A stretch of 5,475 bases of DNA from Synergistaceae bacterium (GCA_031274465.1 JAISQC010000121.1:1-5475), one strand, 5' to 3'; shown: positions 1 to 5,414, numbered from the stretch's first letter. Program-made: numbers and translations. Notes: generated by a model from the letters alone, not told the origin.

Positions 1-477
1 CCCGACGAACGTCTGTTTGAACGTGTAATCATCGCGAATATCAAACAATTTATTTTGGCGTTCGGTAACAAATTTTGCTTTATCGGGAACCAATACCGCG
101 TGATTGTGGATGAAAAAGAATTTTTCATTGACTTATTATTTTTCAATCGTGAATTGCGTTGCCTGGTGGCAATTGAACTAAAACGAGGCGAATTTAAACC
201 CGCGCACCTAGGACAGCTTAATTTCTATCTTTCCGCGCTCGATGAATATATCCGTCAAGAGGACGAAGCCCCGTCTATCGGTATTCTGCTCTGCAAGGAA
301 GCCAATCGGAGCATTGTTGAGTTTGCCGTCAGGGATTACACCAAGCCGATGGGCGTTGCTACCTACAGAACACGGAATGAAATGCCGGAGCCATTGCAAA
401 AGGCTTTCCCAGATGTTGACGATATGAAGAAACTGCTTGATAAGAGCGACTATGAGCAGGGGGATAAAAGCGAGTGA
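1..477 (+). CDS. PDDEXK nuclease of the DUF1016/YhcG family, C-terminal part (5' end outside window)
   Basis: The frame is open from base 1 to the TGA at 475-477, giving 158 residues without a natural start, so the N-terminal half lies upstream of the window. It reads as the C-terminal nuclease domain of the DUF1016 (YhcG) family. The fold's active-site pattern is visible: Asp at residue 44 in FFIDLLFF, then Glu59-x-Lys61 in VAIELKRGEFKP, followed by the family-typical GQLNFYLSALDEY (71-83) and PSIGILLCK (91-99). Family members are predicted DNA endonucleases, often encoded among type I restriction-modification genes. That fits here, because the stop codon overlaps the start of an hsdS fragment (GTGA, 474-477). 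The biological role of the family is poorly defined. The segment is AT-richer than the genes to its right, which suggests a horizontally acquired locus. The family call is strong; whether the full-length protein is intact cannot be seen. Confidence 0.88.
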   Translation, partial: PDERLFERVIIANIKQFILAFGNKFCFIGNQYRVIVDEKEFFIDLLFFNRELRCLVAIELKRGEFKPAHLGQLNFYLSALDEYIRQEDEAPSIGILLCKEANRSIVEFAVRDYTKPMGVATYRTRNEMPEPLQKAFPDVDDMKKLLDKSDYEQGDKSE

Positions 478-569
478 ATACAAAACAGCTACGGCAGAAA
501 ATACTCGACCTCGCTATACGCGGCAAACTCGTACCGCAAGACCTGAATGACGAATCTGCGACTGAATAA
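474..569 (+). pseudogene. hsdS: Truncated type I restriction specificity subunit (N-terminal stub)
   Basis: A GTG codon at 474 overlaps the stop of the preceding nuclease gene. A purine-rich AGGGGG lies about 9-11 nt upstream as a plausible ribosome site. The 31-residue product begins MNTKQLRQKILDLAIRGKLV, then PQDLNDESATE, and stops at TAA 567-569. This is the characteristic start of many HsdS proteins, which normally continue for about 400 residues with two target-recognition domains. Reading through the stop gives nothing like the usual HsdS sequence that follows, so the gene is broken here and not merely interrupted by one point mutation. Alone it cannot provide DNA specificity. The match to the family start is clear by eye. 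Whether the break is a deletion, an inversion at a shuffling locus or an assembly join is unknown. Confidence 0.75.
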
Positions 570-657
570 AAAACGAAAAGAGCGGCATCGCGGTGGCCGC
601 AATGGGCTTGCCGTGTACCTGAGTCTGCTGGCGCTGCAGCCGATGGCGGCGGAGTAA
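547..657 (+). pseudogene. Short frame with signal-peptide-like N-terminus, probably a gene remnant
   Basis: ATG at 547, inside the hsdS stub in another frame, opens 36 codons to TAA at 655-657. The product has a strongly basic stretch (NKKRKERHRGGRNG, residues 7-20) followed by a hydrophobic run (LAVYLSLLALQPMAA, 21-35) ending in small residues. This looks like an export signal with a long basic leader, as seen at the start of large secreted exoproteins or autotransporters. Reading on past the stop gives ANAYGAAPG, then further stops. The ATG probably belongs to the hsdS fragment, so the real start may have been elsewhere. I infer a decayed 5' end of a secreted-protein gene joined to the hsdS remnant. 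A chance open frame in GC-rich DNA is a serious alternative. No ribosome site is convincing. Confidence 0.22.
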
Positions 658-680
658 GCTAACGCGTATGGTGCAGCGCC
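630..680. repeat. 9-bp perfect inverted repeat with a 33-nt spacer
   Basis: GGCGCTGCA at 630-638 is the exact reverse complement of TGCAGCGCC at 672-680. The spacer is long and no T tract follows on either strand, so it is not a good terminator. It could be part of a larger RNA fold or chance in GC-rich sequence. Confidence 0.3.
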
Positions 681-755
681 CGGGATATTGAACCTGCGGC
701 GGTGAATTGCCGTCCGAACCGGTAGCGCCGACGGAGGGACGGGCGGCCAAATATG

Positions 756-793
756 GCAGGAGTCCCGCCGATTTTGCCGGGCAGGACTCCTGC
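756..793 (-). terminator. Hairpin downstream of rplS, probable operon terminator with a weak T tract
   Basis: GCAGGAGTCC (756-765) and GGACTCCTGC (784-793) form a perfect 10-bp stem around an 18-nt loop that can pair further (CCG with CGG). It starts 29 nt after the rplS stop, where the end of the operon is expected. Read on the minus strand the stem is followed by CATATTTGG, not a proper run of Ts, so intrinsic termination would be inefficient. It may instead be a 3'-end stabilising hairpin with Rho-dependent termination. Confidence 0.5.
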
Positions 794-822
794 TGCGAGT
801 GAGAATCAATCAATTATGGGCT

Positions 823-1182
823 TCAGTCGAATTCCCTGCGCTCCTTGATGCGCGCCGCCTTGCCGCTCAGCTTGCGCAGATAGTAGAGCTTGGCGCGTTT
901 CACCTTGCCGAGGCGCGTAACCTCTATCTTGTCTATGCTCGGGCAGTGAAGCGGGAAAATCCTCTCCACTCCTATTCCGCCGGATATCTTGCGCACGATG
1001 AAATTCTCGCGCAGACCTCCGTGCTGCCTGCCGATCACGACCCCCTCGAACACCTGTATCCTCTCGCGGTTGCCTTCCTTTACCTTGACGTGGACCTTTA
1101 CCGTGTCGCCGGCGCGAAACTCCGGTATCCCTTCCTGCTTGCGAAAACGCTTTTCAACCAACGCTATCCTCGGGTCGATCAT
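823..1182 (-). CDS. rplS: 50S ribosomal protein L19
   Basis: L19 is a large-subunit ribosomal protein lying at the interface with the 30S subunit. The 119-residue product begins MIDPRIALVEKRF and has the usual features in order: PEFRAGDTVKVHVKV (20-34), RIQVFEGVVIGRQ (41-53), RENFIVRKIS (58-67), and near the C-terminus the family signature KIEVTRLGKVKRAKLYYLR (85-103). The length matches the family. I chose the ATG at 1182 because it gives the standard N-terminus and has AAGGAG upstream; a TTG seven codons earlier would place that ribosome site inside the gene. It is the last gene of the minus-strand operon, 46 nt after the trmD fusion gene, and a hairpin follows it. Identification is certain. 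Confidence 0.97.
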   Translation of the reverse strand: MIDPRIALVEKRFRKQEGIPEFRAGDTVKVHVKVKEGNRERIQVFEGVVIGRQHGGLRENFIVRKISGGIGVERIFPLHCPSIDKIEVTRLGKVKRAKLYYLRKLSGKAARIKERREFD

Positions 1183-1193
1183 ATCTTTGTCCG

Positions 1194-1199
1194 CTCCTT
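1194..1199 (-). promoter_or_regulatory. Ribosome binding site of rplS
   Basis: AAGGAG on the minus strand lies 11 nt upstream of the ATG at 1182. The spacing is slightly long, but it supports this ATG over the upstream in-frame TTG at 1203, which would overlap the site itself. Confidence 0.6.
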
Positions 1200-1213
1200 C
1201 CAATTCCTATTGC

Positions 1214-1225
1214 CAACGATCGTTG
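1214..1225. repeat. 12-bp perfect palindrome between trmD and rplS
   Basis: CAACGATCGTTG reads identically on both strands and sits in the 46-nt gap just after the trmD fusion stop codon. With no loop it is a poor RNA hairpin. It could be a protein-binding site or coincidence. Confidence 0.35.
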
Positions 1226-1228
1226 AAA

Positions 1229-2515
1229 TCACCTGAAACCAAAAAACCTGTCGAGTATTATGCCAGCCGCGCTCCGCACCGACAAATGATTGTAGCCGCC
1301 ACTTCCTCCCGATATCGGGGACATCACGGCGTCCGAGTAGGACATCACTTCCTCGCTGAGGCCGGACCCCGTTCCAAAGATGAAGGCAACCGGGCGGCCT
1401 ATCTGCAAGATCCGCGCCTTCAGCGTGAGCCAGCTCGTCGCGTCCTCCCGCTCGCGGGCAGTCGTCGCGATCGTGAACGGGGGCTTTTTCTCCTTGCGCC
1501 CTATCCACTCGAGCGCCCGCCCCAGCGAATCGACGACCTTGATCGTCTCCATCGCCGACGCCCTGTCGGGGTTGAAATCCGCCCCGTAGCCGACCGTCCA
1601 GTGGGAGGCCACTTTTTTGACAAGCTCCCTCTGCTGCGCGAACGGGGTCGCCACGATGTATTTCTTGACGCCGTAGGTGCGGCAGGCCCTGGCTATGTCG
1701 TGAAGGTCCATCCCCGTTATGGCGGTCGTCGAAGCGTTTCCGTTCCTGTCCTCCACCATGTGGTGGAGCTGCAGCACGTAAGCCCCGTATTCGAGCCAGG
1801 GCATCACCCCAGCCCGCGCTATCATGTCCGGCCTGCGCGAGAGAGTGCGCTCCGCCGACTCGCGCCGCCTGAAACGCCGCACCGCCGAACGGTCCCCTTC
1901 GAGCAGCACGCGCGGCGCCATATCCCCATCGAAATCCTCCGGCCTCGTGTAGTGAGGGTGGTCCAGCATCCCGGAGTAAAACGAGTCGTCCGTAACCGCC
2001 TCGCTCCGCCCCACCACCCCGGCGACCAAACGGGATATCGCGTCTGCGATGGCAAGCGCGGGAAGCTCCCCGCCGGTCAGGACGAAATCTCCTACGGAAA
2101 TTTCCATGTCCACGTTCCTTTGGACAAACCTTTCGTCGATCCCCTCGTAGCGCCCGCAGGCTATCACCAGGCGCTTGGTTCCGGCGATCCTGCGCAGGTC
2201 CTCGACGAGCTCCTGATGCAGAGGCGTTCCCTGAGGGCTGGGGTAAAGCACGTATCGCCCGCCCTTTTCGGCGGCCGAATTGACCGCGTCCTCCATGGGC
2301 CCGGCCATCATCACCATGCCGCCGCCCCCGAAGCTGTAGTCGTCCACCTGCCTGTAGCCGCCGCGCGCGAAATCGCGAACGTCGATCACCGAGACATCGA
2401 TCTTTCCCAAGCCTACCGCCCGGCCCAATACGCCGCACGACATATAGCTTCTGACGAGGTCGGGAAACGCGGTCACGATCGAGATCGCCGCACCAGCCCG
2501 GTTCGGATCGCTCAA
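1229..2515 (-). CDS. trmD: TrmD tRNA (guanine37-N1)-methyltransferase fused to a Tm1570-like SPOUT RNA methyltransferase
   Basis: The 428-residue protein has two methyltransferase domains. Residues about 10-235 are TrmD, which methylates N1 of G37 next to the tRNA anticodon using S-adenosylmethionine and so prevents frameshifting. Visible motifs are YRQVDDYSFGGGGMVMM (54-70), SPQG (93-96), CGRYEGIDERF (120-130), GDFVLTGGELPA (142-153), and Arg162 and Asp177, which align with E. coli TrmD Arg154 and Asp169. Residues about 240-428 match the 'SAM-dependent RNA methyltransferase' family of Thermotoga Tm1570 (PF09936): TTAITGMDLHDIARA (263-277), RTYGVKKYIVATP (279-291), FGTGSGLSEEV (380-390) and YNHLSVRSAAGIILDR (408-423). 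The target of this second domain is unknown to me. In many bacteria it is a separate gene next to trmD. The start is a TTG overlapping the rimM stop (TTGA), preceded by GGAGG 10 nt upstream; no ATG or GTG would keep the first beta strand (ISIVTAFP). The usual VLLSGNH motif in the TrmD C-terminal domain reads VLLEGDR. The domains are certain, the start codon likely. Confidence 0.95.
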   Translation of the reverse strand: MSDPNRAGAAISIVTAFPDLVRSYMSCGVLGRAVGLGKIDVSVIDVRDFARGGYRQVDDYSFGGGGMVMMAGPMEDAVNSAAEKGGRYVLYPSPQGTPLHQELVEDLRRIAGTKRLVIACGRYEGIDERFVQRNVDMEISVGDFVLTGGELPALAIADAISRLVAGVVGRSEAVTDDSFYSGMLDHPHYTRPEDFDGDMAPRVLLEGDRSAVRRFRRRESAERTLSRRPDMIARAGVMPWLEYGAYVLQLHHMVEDRNGNASTTAITGMDLHDIARACRTYGVKKYIVATPFAQQRELVKKVASHWTVGYGADFNPDRASAMETIKVVDSLGRALEWIGRKEKKPPFTIATTAREREDATSWLTLKARILQIGRPVAFIFGTGSGLSEEVMSYSDAVMSPISGGSGGYNHLSVRSAAGIILDRFFGFR

Positions 2516-3057
2516 TCCCAGAGACCCTCCAGCAGTATGACGCGGATGACCCCATCTTCGAGGGATATGCCCCTCACCACGTCCTCTATGGCCGGGATCA
2601 GCTTCAGCGTCCCGTCGTCCGCTCTGACCTGATATATGTCGTTGCTCCCTATGTCCATGACGTCCTCGATTTTGCCAAGGTGATCGCCGCTGCGGTCGTC
2701 TATGACGTCGAGGCCTATCAGCGAGTCTATCCAATATTCCCCTTCCGGCAGATCGACCCTGTCCTCCGGATCGACGGTCACGGCCCGCCCCTTGAGGGAT
2801 TCAGCGGAATCCCTGTCGGTGACCCCCGCGACGGAAACCAATATCTGTCCTTTCCCCTCGTGCGGCCTCACGCCGATTATGTCGAGCGACAGGTCCGGCT
2901 TGCCGGGGCATTCGAGCCGCAGCGTCTTCATGCCGAAAAACCGCTTGGGGAAATCCGTAGTTGGGTGGATGCGCAGCTCCCCGCCGATTCCGTGCGCGCC
3001 CGCTATCCAGCCGATCTGGACCCTTCCTTGGCCCCTGTGGTCAGGAGAGGTCGACAT
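2512..3057 (-). CDS. rimM: 16S rRNA processing / 30S maturation factor RimM
   Basis: RimM binds ribosomal protein S19 and helps assemble the head of the 30S subunit. The 181-residue protein has the N-terminal RimM domain with IGWIAGAHGIGGELRIHPTT (15-34), DRDSAESLKGRAVTV (81-95) and a C-terminal PRC-barrel domain: EYWIDSLIGLDVID (107-120), GKIEDVMDIGSNDIYQV (128-144), LIPAIEDVV (153-161) and the closing ILLEGL (174-179). Length is normal for the family. The start ATG lies inside the end of khpA (17-nt overlap), with GGAG and AAGG 7 and 3 nt upstream. Its stop overlaps the trmD start, so khpA, rimM and trmD are probably translationally coupled. Identification is secure. Confidence 0.95.
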   Translation of the reverse strand: MSTSPDHRGQGRVQIGWIAGAHGIGGELRIHPTTDFPKRFFGMKTLRLECPGKPDLSLDIIGVRPHEGKGQILVSVAGVTDRDSAESLKGRAVTVDPEDRVDLPEGEYWIDSLIGLDVIDDRSGDHLGKIEDVMDIGSNDIYQVRADDGTLKLIPAIEDVVRGISLEDGVIRVILLEGLWD

Positions 3058-3280
3058 CTACCTTCTCCCCCGGTTTCACGGAGGCCGCCTTCGCAACCAG
3101 CCTTATGGCGTTTATGGTCGTCCCATGCTTTCCTATCACGCGCCCTATGTCGTCGGGCGCAGTCGATATGGTCACCATAGTCGCCCCCGCCCCGCTGCGC
3201 TCGCTTGTGACGCTCACGTCGCCGGGCTGATTTACGAGCCTGCCGACGATATACTCAACTATCGCGCCATAGTCCGGCAT
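3041..3280 (-). CDS. khpA: KH-domain RNA-binding protein KhpA (YlqC type)
   Basis: This 79-residue protein is almost entirely one KH domain, with the RNA-contacting GxxG loop as GKHG at residues 50-53 in DDIGRVIGKHGTTINAIR. It is the small protein usually encoded between rpsP and rimM. In Gram-positive bacteria KhpA pairs with KhpB (Jag) as an RNA chaperone affecting cell division and cell-wall gene expression; whether this holds here is inferred. It begins 6 nt after the rpsP stop. Its ribosome site GGAG sits across the last codon of rpsP, 9 nt before the ATG, which implies coupled translation. It overlaps rimM by 17 nt. Length is typical. Confidence 0.93.
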   Translation of the reverse strand: MPDYGAIVEYIVGRLVNQPGDVSVTSERSGAGATMVTISTAPDDIGRVIGKHGTTINAIRLVAKAASVKPGEKVDVDLS

Positions 3281-3286
3281 CGGCCG

Positions 3287-3610
3287 CTACTCCGGATCGG
3301 GCATGTCGGGTATCTCGCAGCAGACTCCGGCCGGCTCGGCCTTCTTCGCCTTCTCTGAAGAGAACCTGTCCAAAACGCCCGCCTTGCGCAGAAGCGCCCG
3401 AGCCGTGTCGGAGGGGATTGCCCCGACCGTCAGCCAGTGCAGAGCCCTCTCTTCGTCCACCTTGACGTCCGCCGGGTCGGTCATGGGATTGTAAGTCCCG
3501 AGCAACTCGATGAAACGCCCATCCCTCGGAGCGCGCGAATCCGCCACCACCAAACGATAAAACGGAGCCTTTTTCTTTCCGTGACGCGCCAAACGAATGC
3601 GAACTGCCAT
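3287..3610 (-). CDS. rpsP: 30S ribosomal protein S16
   Basis: S16 is a small-subunit protein that binds 16S rRNA early in assembly. The 107-residue product opens with the family signature VRIRLARHGKKKAPFYRLVV (3-22), followed by SRAPRDGRFIELLGTYNP (25-42), ALHWLTVGAIPSDTARALL (56-74) and KAGVLDRF (76-83). The tail from about residue 84 (SSEKAKK, then AEPAGVCCEIPDMPDPE) is an acidic, Pro-rich extension with two adjacent Cys. A very strong ribosome site, AAGGAGGTG at 3621-3629, lies just upstream of the ATG. A terminator-like hairpin precedes that, so the gene may have its own promoter or rely on read-through from ffh. It leads the rpsP-khpA-rimM-trmD-rplS cluster. Confidence 0.97.
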   Translation of the reverse strand: MAVRIRLARHGKKKAPFYRLVVADSRAPRDGRFIELLGTYNPMTDPADVKVDEERALHWLTVGAIPSDTARALLRKAGVLDRFSSEKAKKAEPAGVCCEIPDMPDPE

Positions 3611-3641
3611 GTAAATAAAACACCTCCTTAAAGAATTTATG

Positions 3642-3661
3642 AAAAACCGCCGAACGGCGGC
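3642..3661 (-). terminator. Intrinsic terminator or attenuator between ffh and rpsP
   Basis: On the minus strand GCCGCC, the loop GTTC and GGCGG(T) form a GC-only 5-bp stem, extendable by a G-U pair, followed directly by five Ts (3642-3646). It lies 28 nt after the ffh stop and before the rpsP ribosome site. This is a standard Rho-independent arrangement and would separate ylxM-ffh from the ribosomal-protein part, unless read-through is common. Confidence 0.75.
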
Positions 3662-3689
3662 CTACAGCCCGGTTAGAAACGCGCCATCG

Positions 3690-5039
3690 TCATCGGCCCT
3701 TGAAAATGTTTTTCATAGCGCCGGAAATCTTGAACGACTTCGGCCCCATCCGCCCCAATGACTTCATCATGCCCTTCATCTGCTCGTATTGCGCGAGGAC
3801 TTGGTTCACCTGCTGGACGCTGGTGCCGGACCCCTCGGCTATGCGCCTGCGCCTCCCGCCCTTTATTATCTCAGGAGACCTGCGTTCTTTAGCCGTCATT
3901 GACTGGATTATCGCCTCCGTGCGTTTCAGCCGGGACATATCGACGCTCGCGCCTTTCAGCGCCTTCGCGCCCCCCGGTATCGGCAGCATCTCCAGCACCT
4001 TGTCGAGAGGCCCCAGTTTTTTCACCTGCTGCAGTTGCGCGAGCATGTCCTCCAGCGTGAACCTGTTTTTCTTCATGCTGTCGGCAAAGCGGTCCATTTC
4101 GCCGATGTCAGCCGAACGCTCGATTTTTTCGAGCAGGCCGGCCATGTCTCCCATGCCCATTATGCGCGAAGCCATGCGAGAGGCGTCGAACTGCTCCAAG
4201 TCCTCAACGCGCTCGCCCATGCCGGCCAGCTTGACCGGCACGCCGGTAGCCGCCTTTATGGCAAGAGCCGGGCCGCCGCGCGCGTCCCCGTCGAGCTTCG
4301 TCAGCACCACTCCGGTGAGGCCGAGTCTGGCGTTGAATGCGTCAGACACTTCGACCGCCTGCTGCCCGGTCATCGAGTCGACCACGAGCAATATCTCGTA
4401 CGGCGGGACCTTGGCCTTCATGTCGTCCAGCTCCGCCATGAGCTCGTCGTCCAGTTGTAGGCGCCCAGCCGTGTCCAGCAAAATCAGGTCGCACAGGTGG
4501 TCTTCCGCGTAGGCGAGCGATTTCACTGCAACCTCCGACGGATCGGTTTCGCCCGGCCCCGGGCCCCAAAACGCTATGCCGGCGCCCTCTGACAGGACCC
4601 TGAGCTGGTCCACAGCGGCCGGCCTGCGGAGGTCGCACGCCACGACGAGCGGTTTATGCGATTTCGACAGCATGCGGGCTATCTTGACAGTGGTGGTCGT
4701 CTTGCCCGAACCTTGAAGGCCGACCAGCATGTATACCGTGGGCGGCTTCGGGGATATCGCAAGCGGCGCAGGGGCGCGCCCCATTATCTTTACCAGCTCT
4801 TCGTAAACTATTGTGGCTACCTGCTGCGCCGGTGTTATCGAGTTCAGGACCTCGACCCCTGTAGCTCTGGACGCCGTAGCGTCCACGAGGTCCTTGACGA
4901 CTTTGTAGTTGACGTCCGCTTCGAGCAATGCCCGGCGAACCTCCCGCAACGCTGCGGTGACGTCGTCCGCAGAGAGCTTACCCTTGCCTCTCAAACCGGC
5001 GAACACCGCGTCGAAACGTTCCTTGAGCGATTCAAACAT
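3690..5039 (-). CDS. ffh: Signal recognition particle protein Ffh (SRP54)
   Basis: Ffh is the GTPase of the signal recognition particle; with the SRP RNA it binds signal sequences on ribosomes and delivers them to FtsY at the membrane. The 449-residue protein has the N domain with ALLEADVNYKVVKDLV (37-52), then the G domain with P-loop GLQGSGKT (107-114), DLRRPAAVDQL (136-146), DTAGR (189-193), TKLDGDARGG (247-256) and LAGMGERVEDLEQF (271-284). The Met-rich M domain follows (about 325-430), with its finger region near LGPLDKVLEMLPIPGG (342-357) and the SRP-RNA-binding GRRRRIAEGSGTSVQQVN (395-412). Length is typical. The segment AFWGPGPGETDPSEVA (156-171) in the G domain is Gly/Pro-rich and differs from the usual sequence there. 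The start ATG overlaps the ylxM stop by 8 nt, with GGGGG upstream. Identification is certain. Confidence 0.98.
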   Translation of the reverse strand: MFESLKERFDAVFAGLRGKGKLSADDVTAALREVRRALLEADVNYKVVKDLVDATASRATGVEVLNSITPAQQVATIVYEELVKIMGRAPAPLAISPKPPTVYMLVGLQGSGKTTTTVKIARMLSKSHKPLVVACDLRRPAAVDQLRVLSEGAGIAFWGPGPGETDPSEVAVKSLAYAEDHLCDLILLDTAGRLQLDDELMAELDDMKAKVPPYEILLVVDSMTGQQAVEVSDAFNARLGLTGVVLTKLDGDARGGPALAIKAATGVPVKLAGMGERVEDLEQFDASRMASRIMGMGDMAGLLEKIERSADIGEMDRFADSMKKNRFTLEDMLAQLQQVKKLGPLDKVLEMLPIPGGAKALKGASVDMSRLKRTEAIIQSMTAKERRSPEIIKGGRRRRIAEGSGTSVQQVNQVLAQYEQMKGMMKSLGRMGPKSFKISGAMKNIFKGR

Positions 5040-5406
5040 CCGCTTTGCCCCCTTCGGAAATTACCCCCAACCGCACCGCCCGTTCCAAAAATTCTACAGG
5101 CAAGGCACCCCGGCTCTCATCAATCAGCGAGCGCAGCGATTCGTAAGCGTTGCGCAGCCCGATCAGGCCGAGGACCCTTTCTATCTCGTCGAGGCGTTCC
5201 AGCGACCTTTTGACCAAGTCGTGCGCCCCTTGGCGCGTCATTCCCAGCTCGACTCCGATTTCGGCGGCCGAAAGGTCCTGCCTCAGCATCAAGCCGCACG
5301 CTTCGCGCTGTTTTTCCGTCAGGAGGGAGGAATATGCGTCAAAAAGCTCACATAAGCGAACCCGTTCCAGCAATACTATATCGAGCCTATCGCCAACTTC
5401 GCCCAT
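5032..5406 (-). CDS. ylxM: YlxM, putative SRP-associated helix-turn-helix protein (UPF0122)
   Basis: The 124-residue protein matches the YlxM/UPF0122 family, which is encoded next to ffh and has been linked to SRP function in Gram-positive bacteria. The opening, LERVRLCELFDAYSSLLTEKQ (13-33), is typical. A sigma70 region 4-like helix-turn-helix follows: LSAAEIGVELGMTRQGAHDLVKR (45-67). The C-terminal half is helical and ends in VISEGGKADV. I chose the ATG at 5406 because a GGAG lies 8 nt upstream; the ATG at 5412 leaves only 2 nt. The open frame runs on to the window edge, but a consensus promoter occupies that part, so upstream starts would not be in the transcript. The gene overlaps ffh by 8 nt, implying coupled expression. 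Confidence 0.9.
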   Translation of the reverse strand: MGEVGDRLDIVLLERVRLCELFDAYSSLLTEKQREACGLMLRQDLSAAEIGVELGMTRQGAHDLVKRSLERLDEIERVLGLIGLRNAYESLRSLIDESRGALPVEFLERAVRLGVISEGGKADV

Positions 5407-5414
5407 TTCCATCA

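Larger units (their letters stand above)
570..822. other. Intergenic stretch between the hsdS stub and rplS, no convincing intact gene
   Basis: This 253-nt stretch lies between two converging transcription units. From about 570 it is visibly richer in G and C than the sequence to its left, so a composition boundary falls at the break in hsdS. It holds the tail of the signal-peptide-like frame (to 657), a 9-bp inverted repeat (630-680) and the hairpin downstream of rplS (756-793). All frames in 658-755 carry stops, or give low-complexity Arg/Gly-rich products without family resemblance. I see no tRNA, and no target-site duplication or transposase that would explain the junction. Confidence 0.6.

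Noticed and set aside
489..813. Minus-strand open frames of about 100 codons across the hsdS stub and intergenic region
   Set aside because: They cross the composition boundary, run antisense to the recognisable hsdS stub, have Arg/Ser/Pro-rich products and lack a ribosome site.
1183..1203. Longer rplS beginning at the TTG at 1203 (adds seven residues)
   Set aside because: The AAGGAG ribosome site would lie inside the coding sequence, and the ATG at 1182 gives the normal L19 N-terminus and length.
989..2632. Long plus-strand open frame of about 547 codons opposite rplS, trmD and rimM
   Set aside because: It is antisense to certain genes and rich in Arg, His and Pro with no family resemblance. 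GC-rich coding DNA commonly leaves such open frames on the opposite strand.
3611..3640. Possible sigma70 promoter for rpsP in the AT-rich bases upstream
   Set aside because: CATAAA-like sequences are present but no -35 box of acceptable quality lies 16-18 bp upstream, where the terminator hairpin sits.
3611..3689. Ribosomal-protein autoregulatory leader before rpsP
   Set aside because: The gap is short and contains only a simple terminator hairpin; I recognise no known leader structure.
4035..4460. Plus-strand open frames antisense to ffh
   Set aside because: ffh is unambiguous on the minus strand, and the antisense products look like the complement of its codons with no motif of their own.
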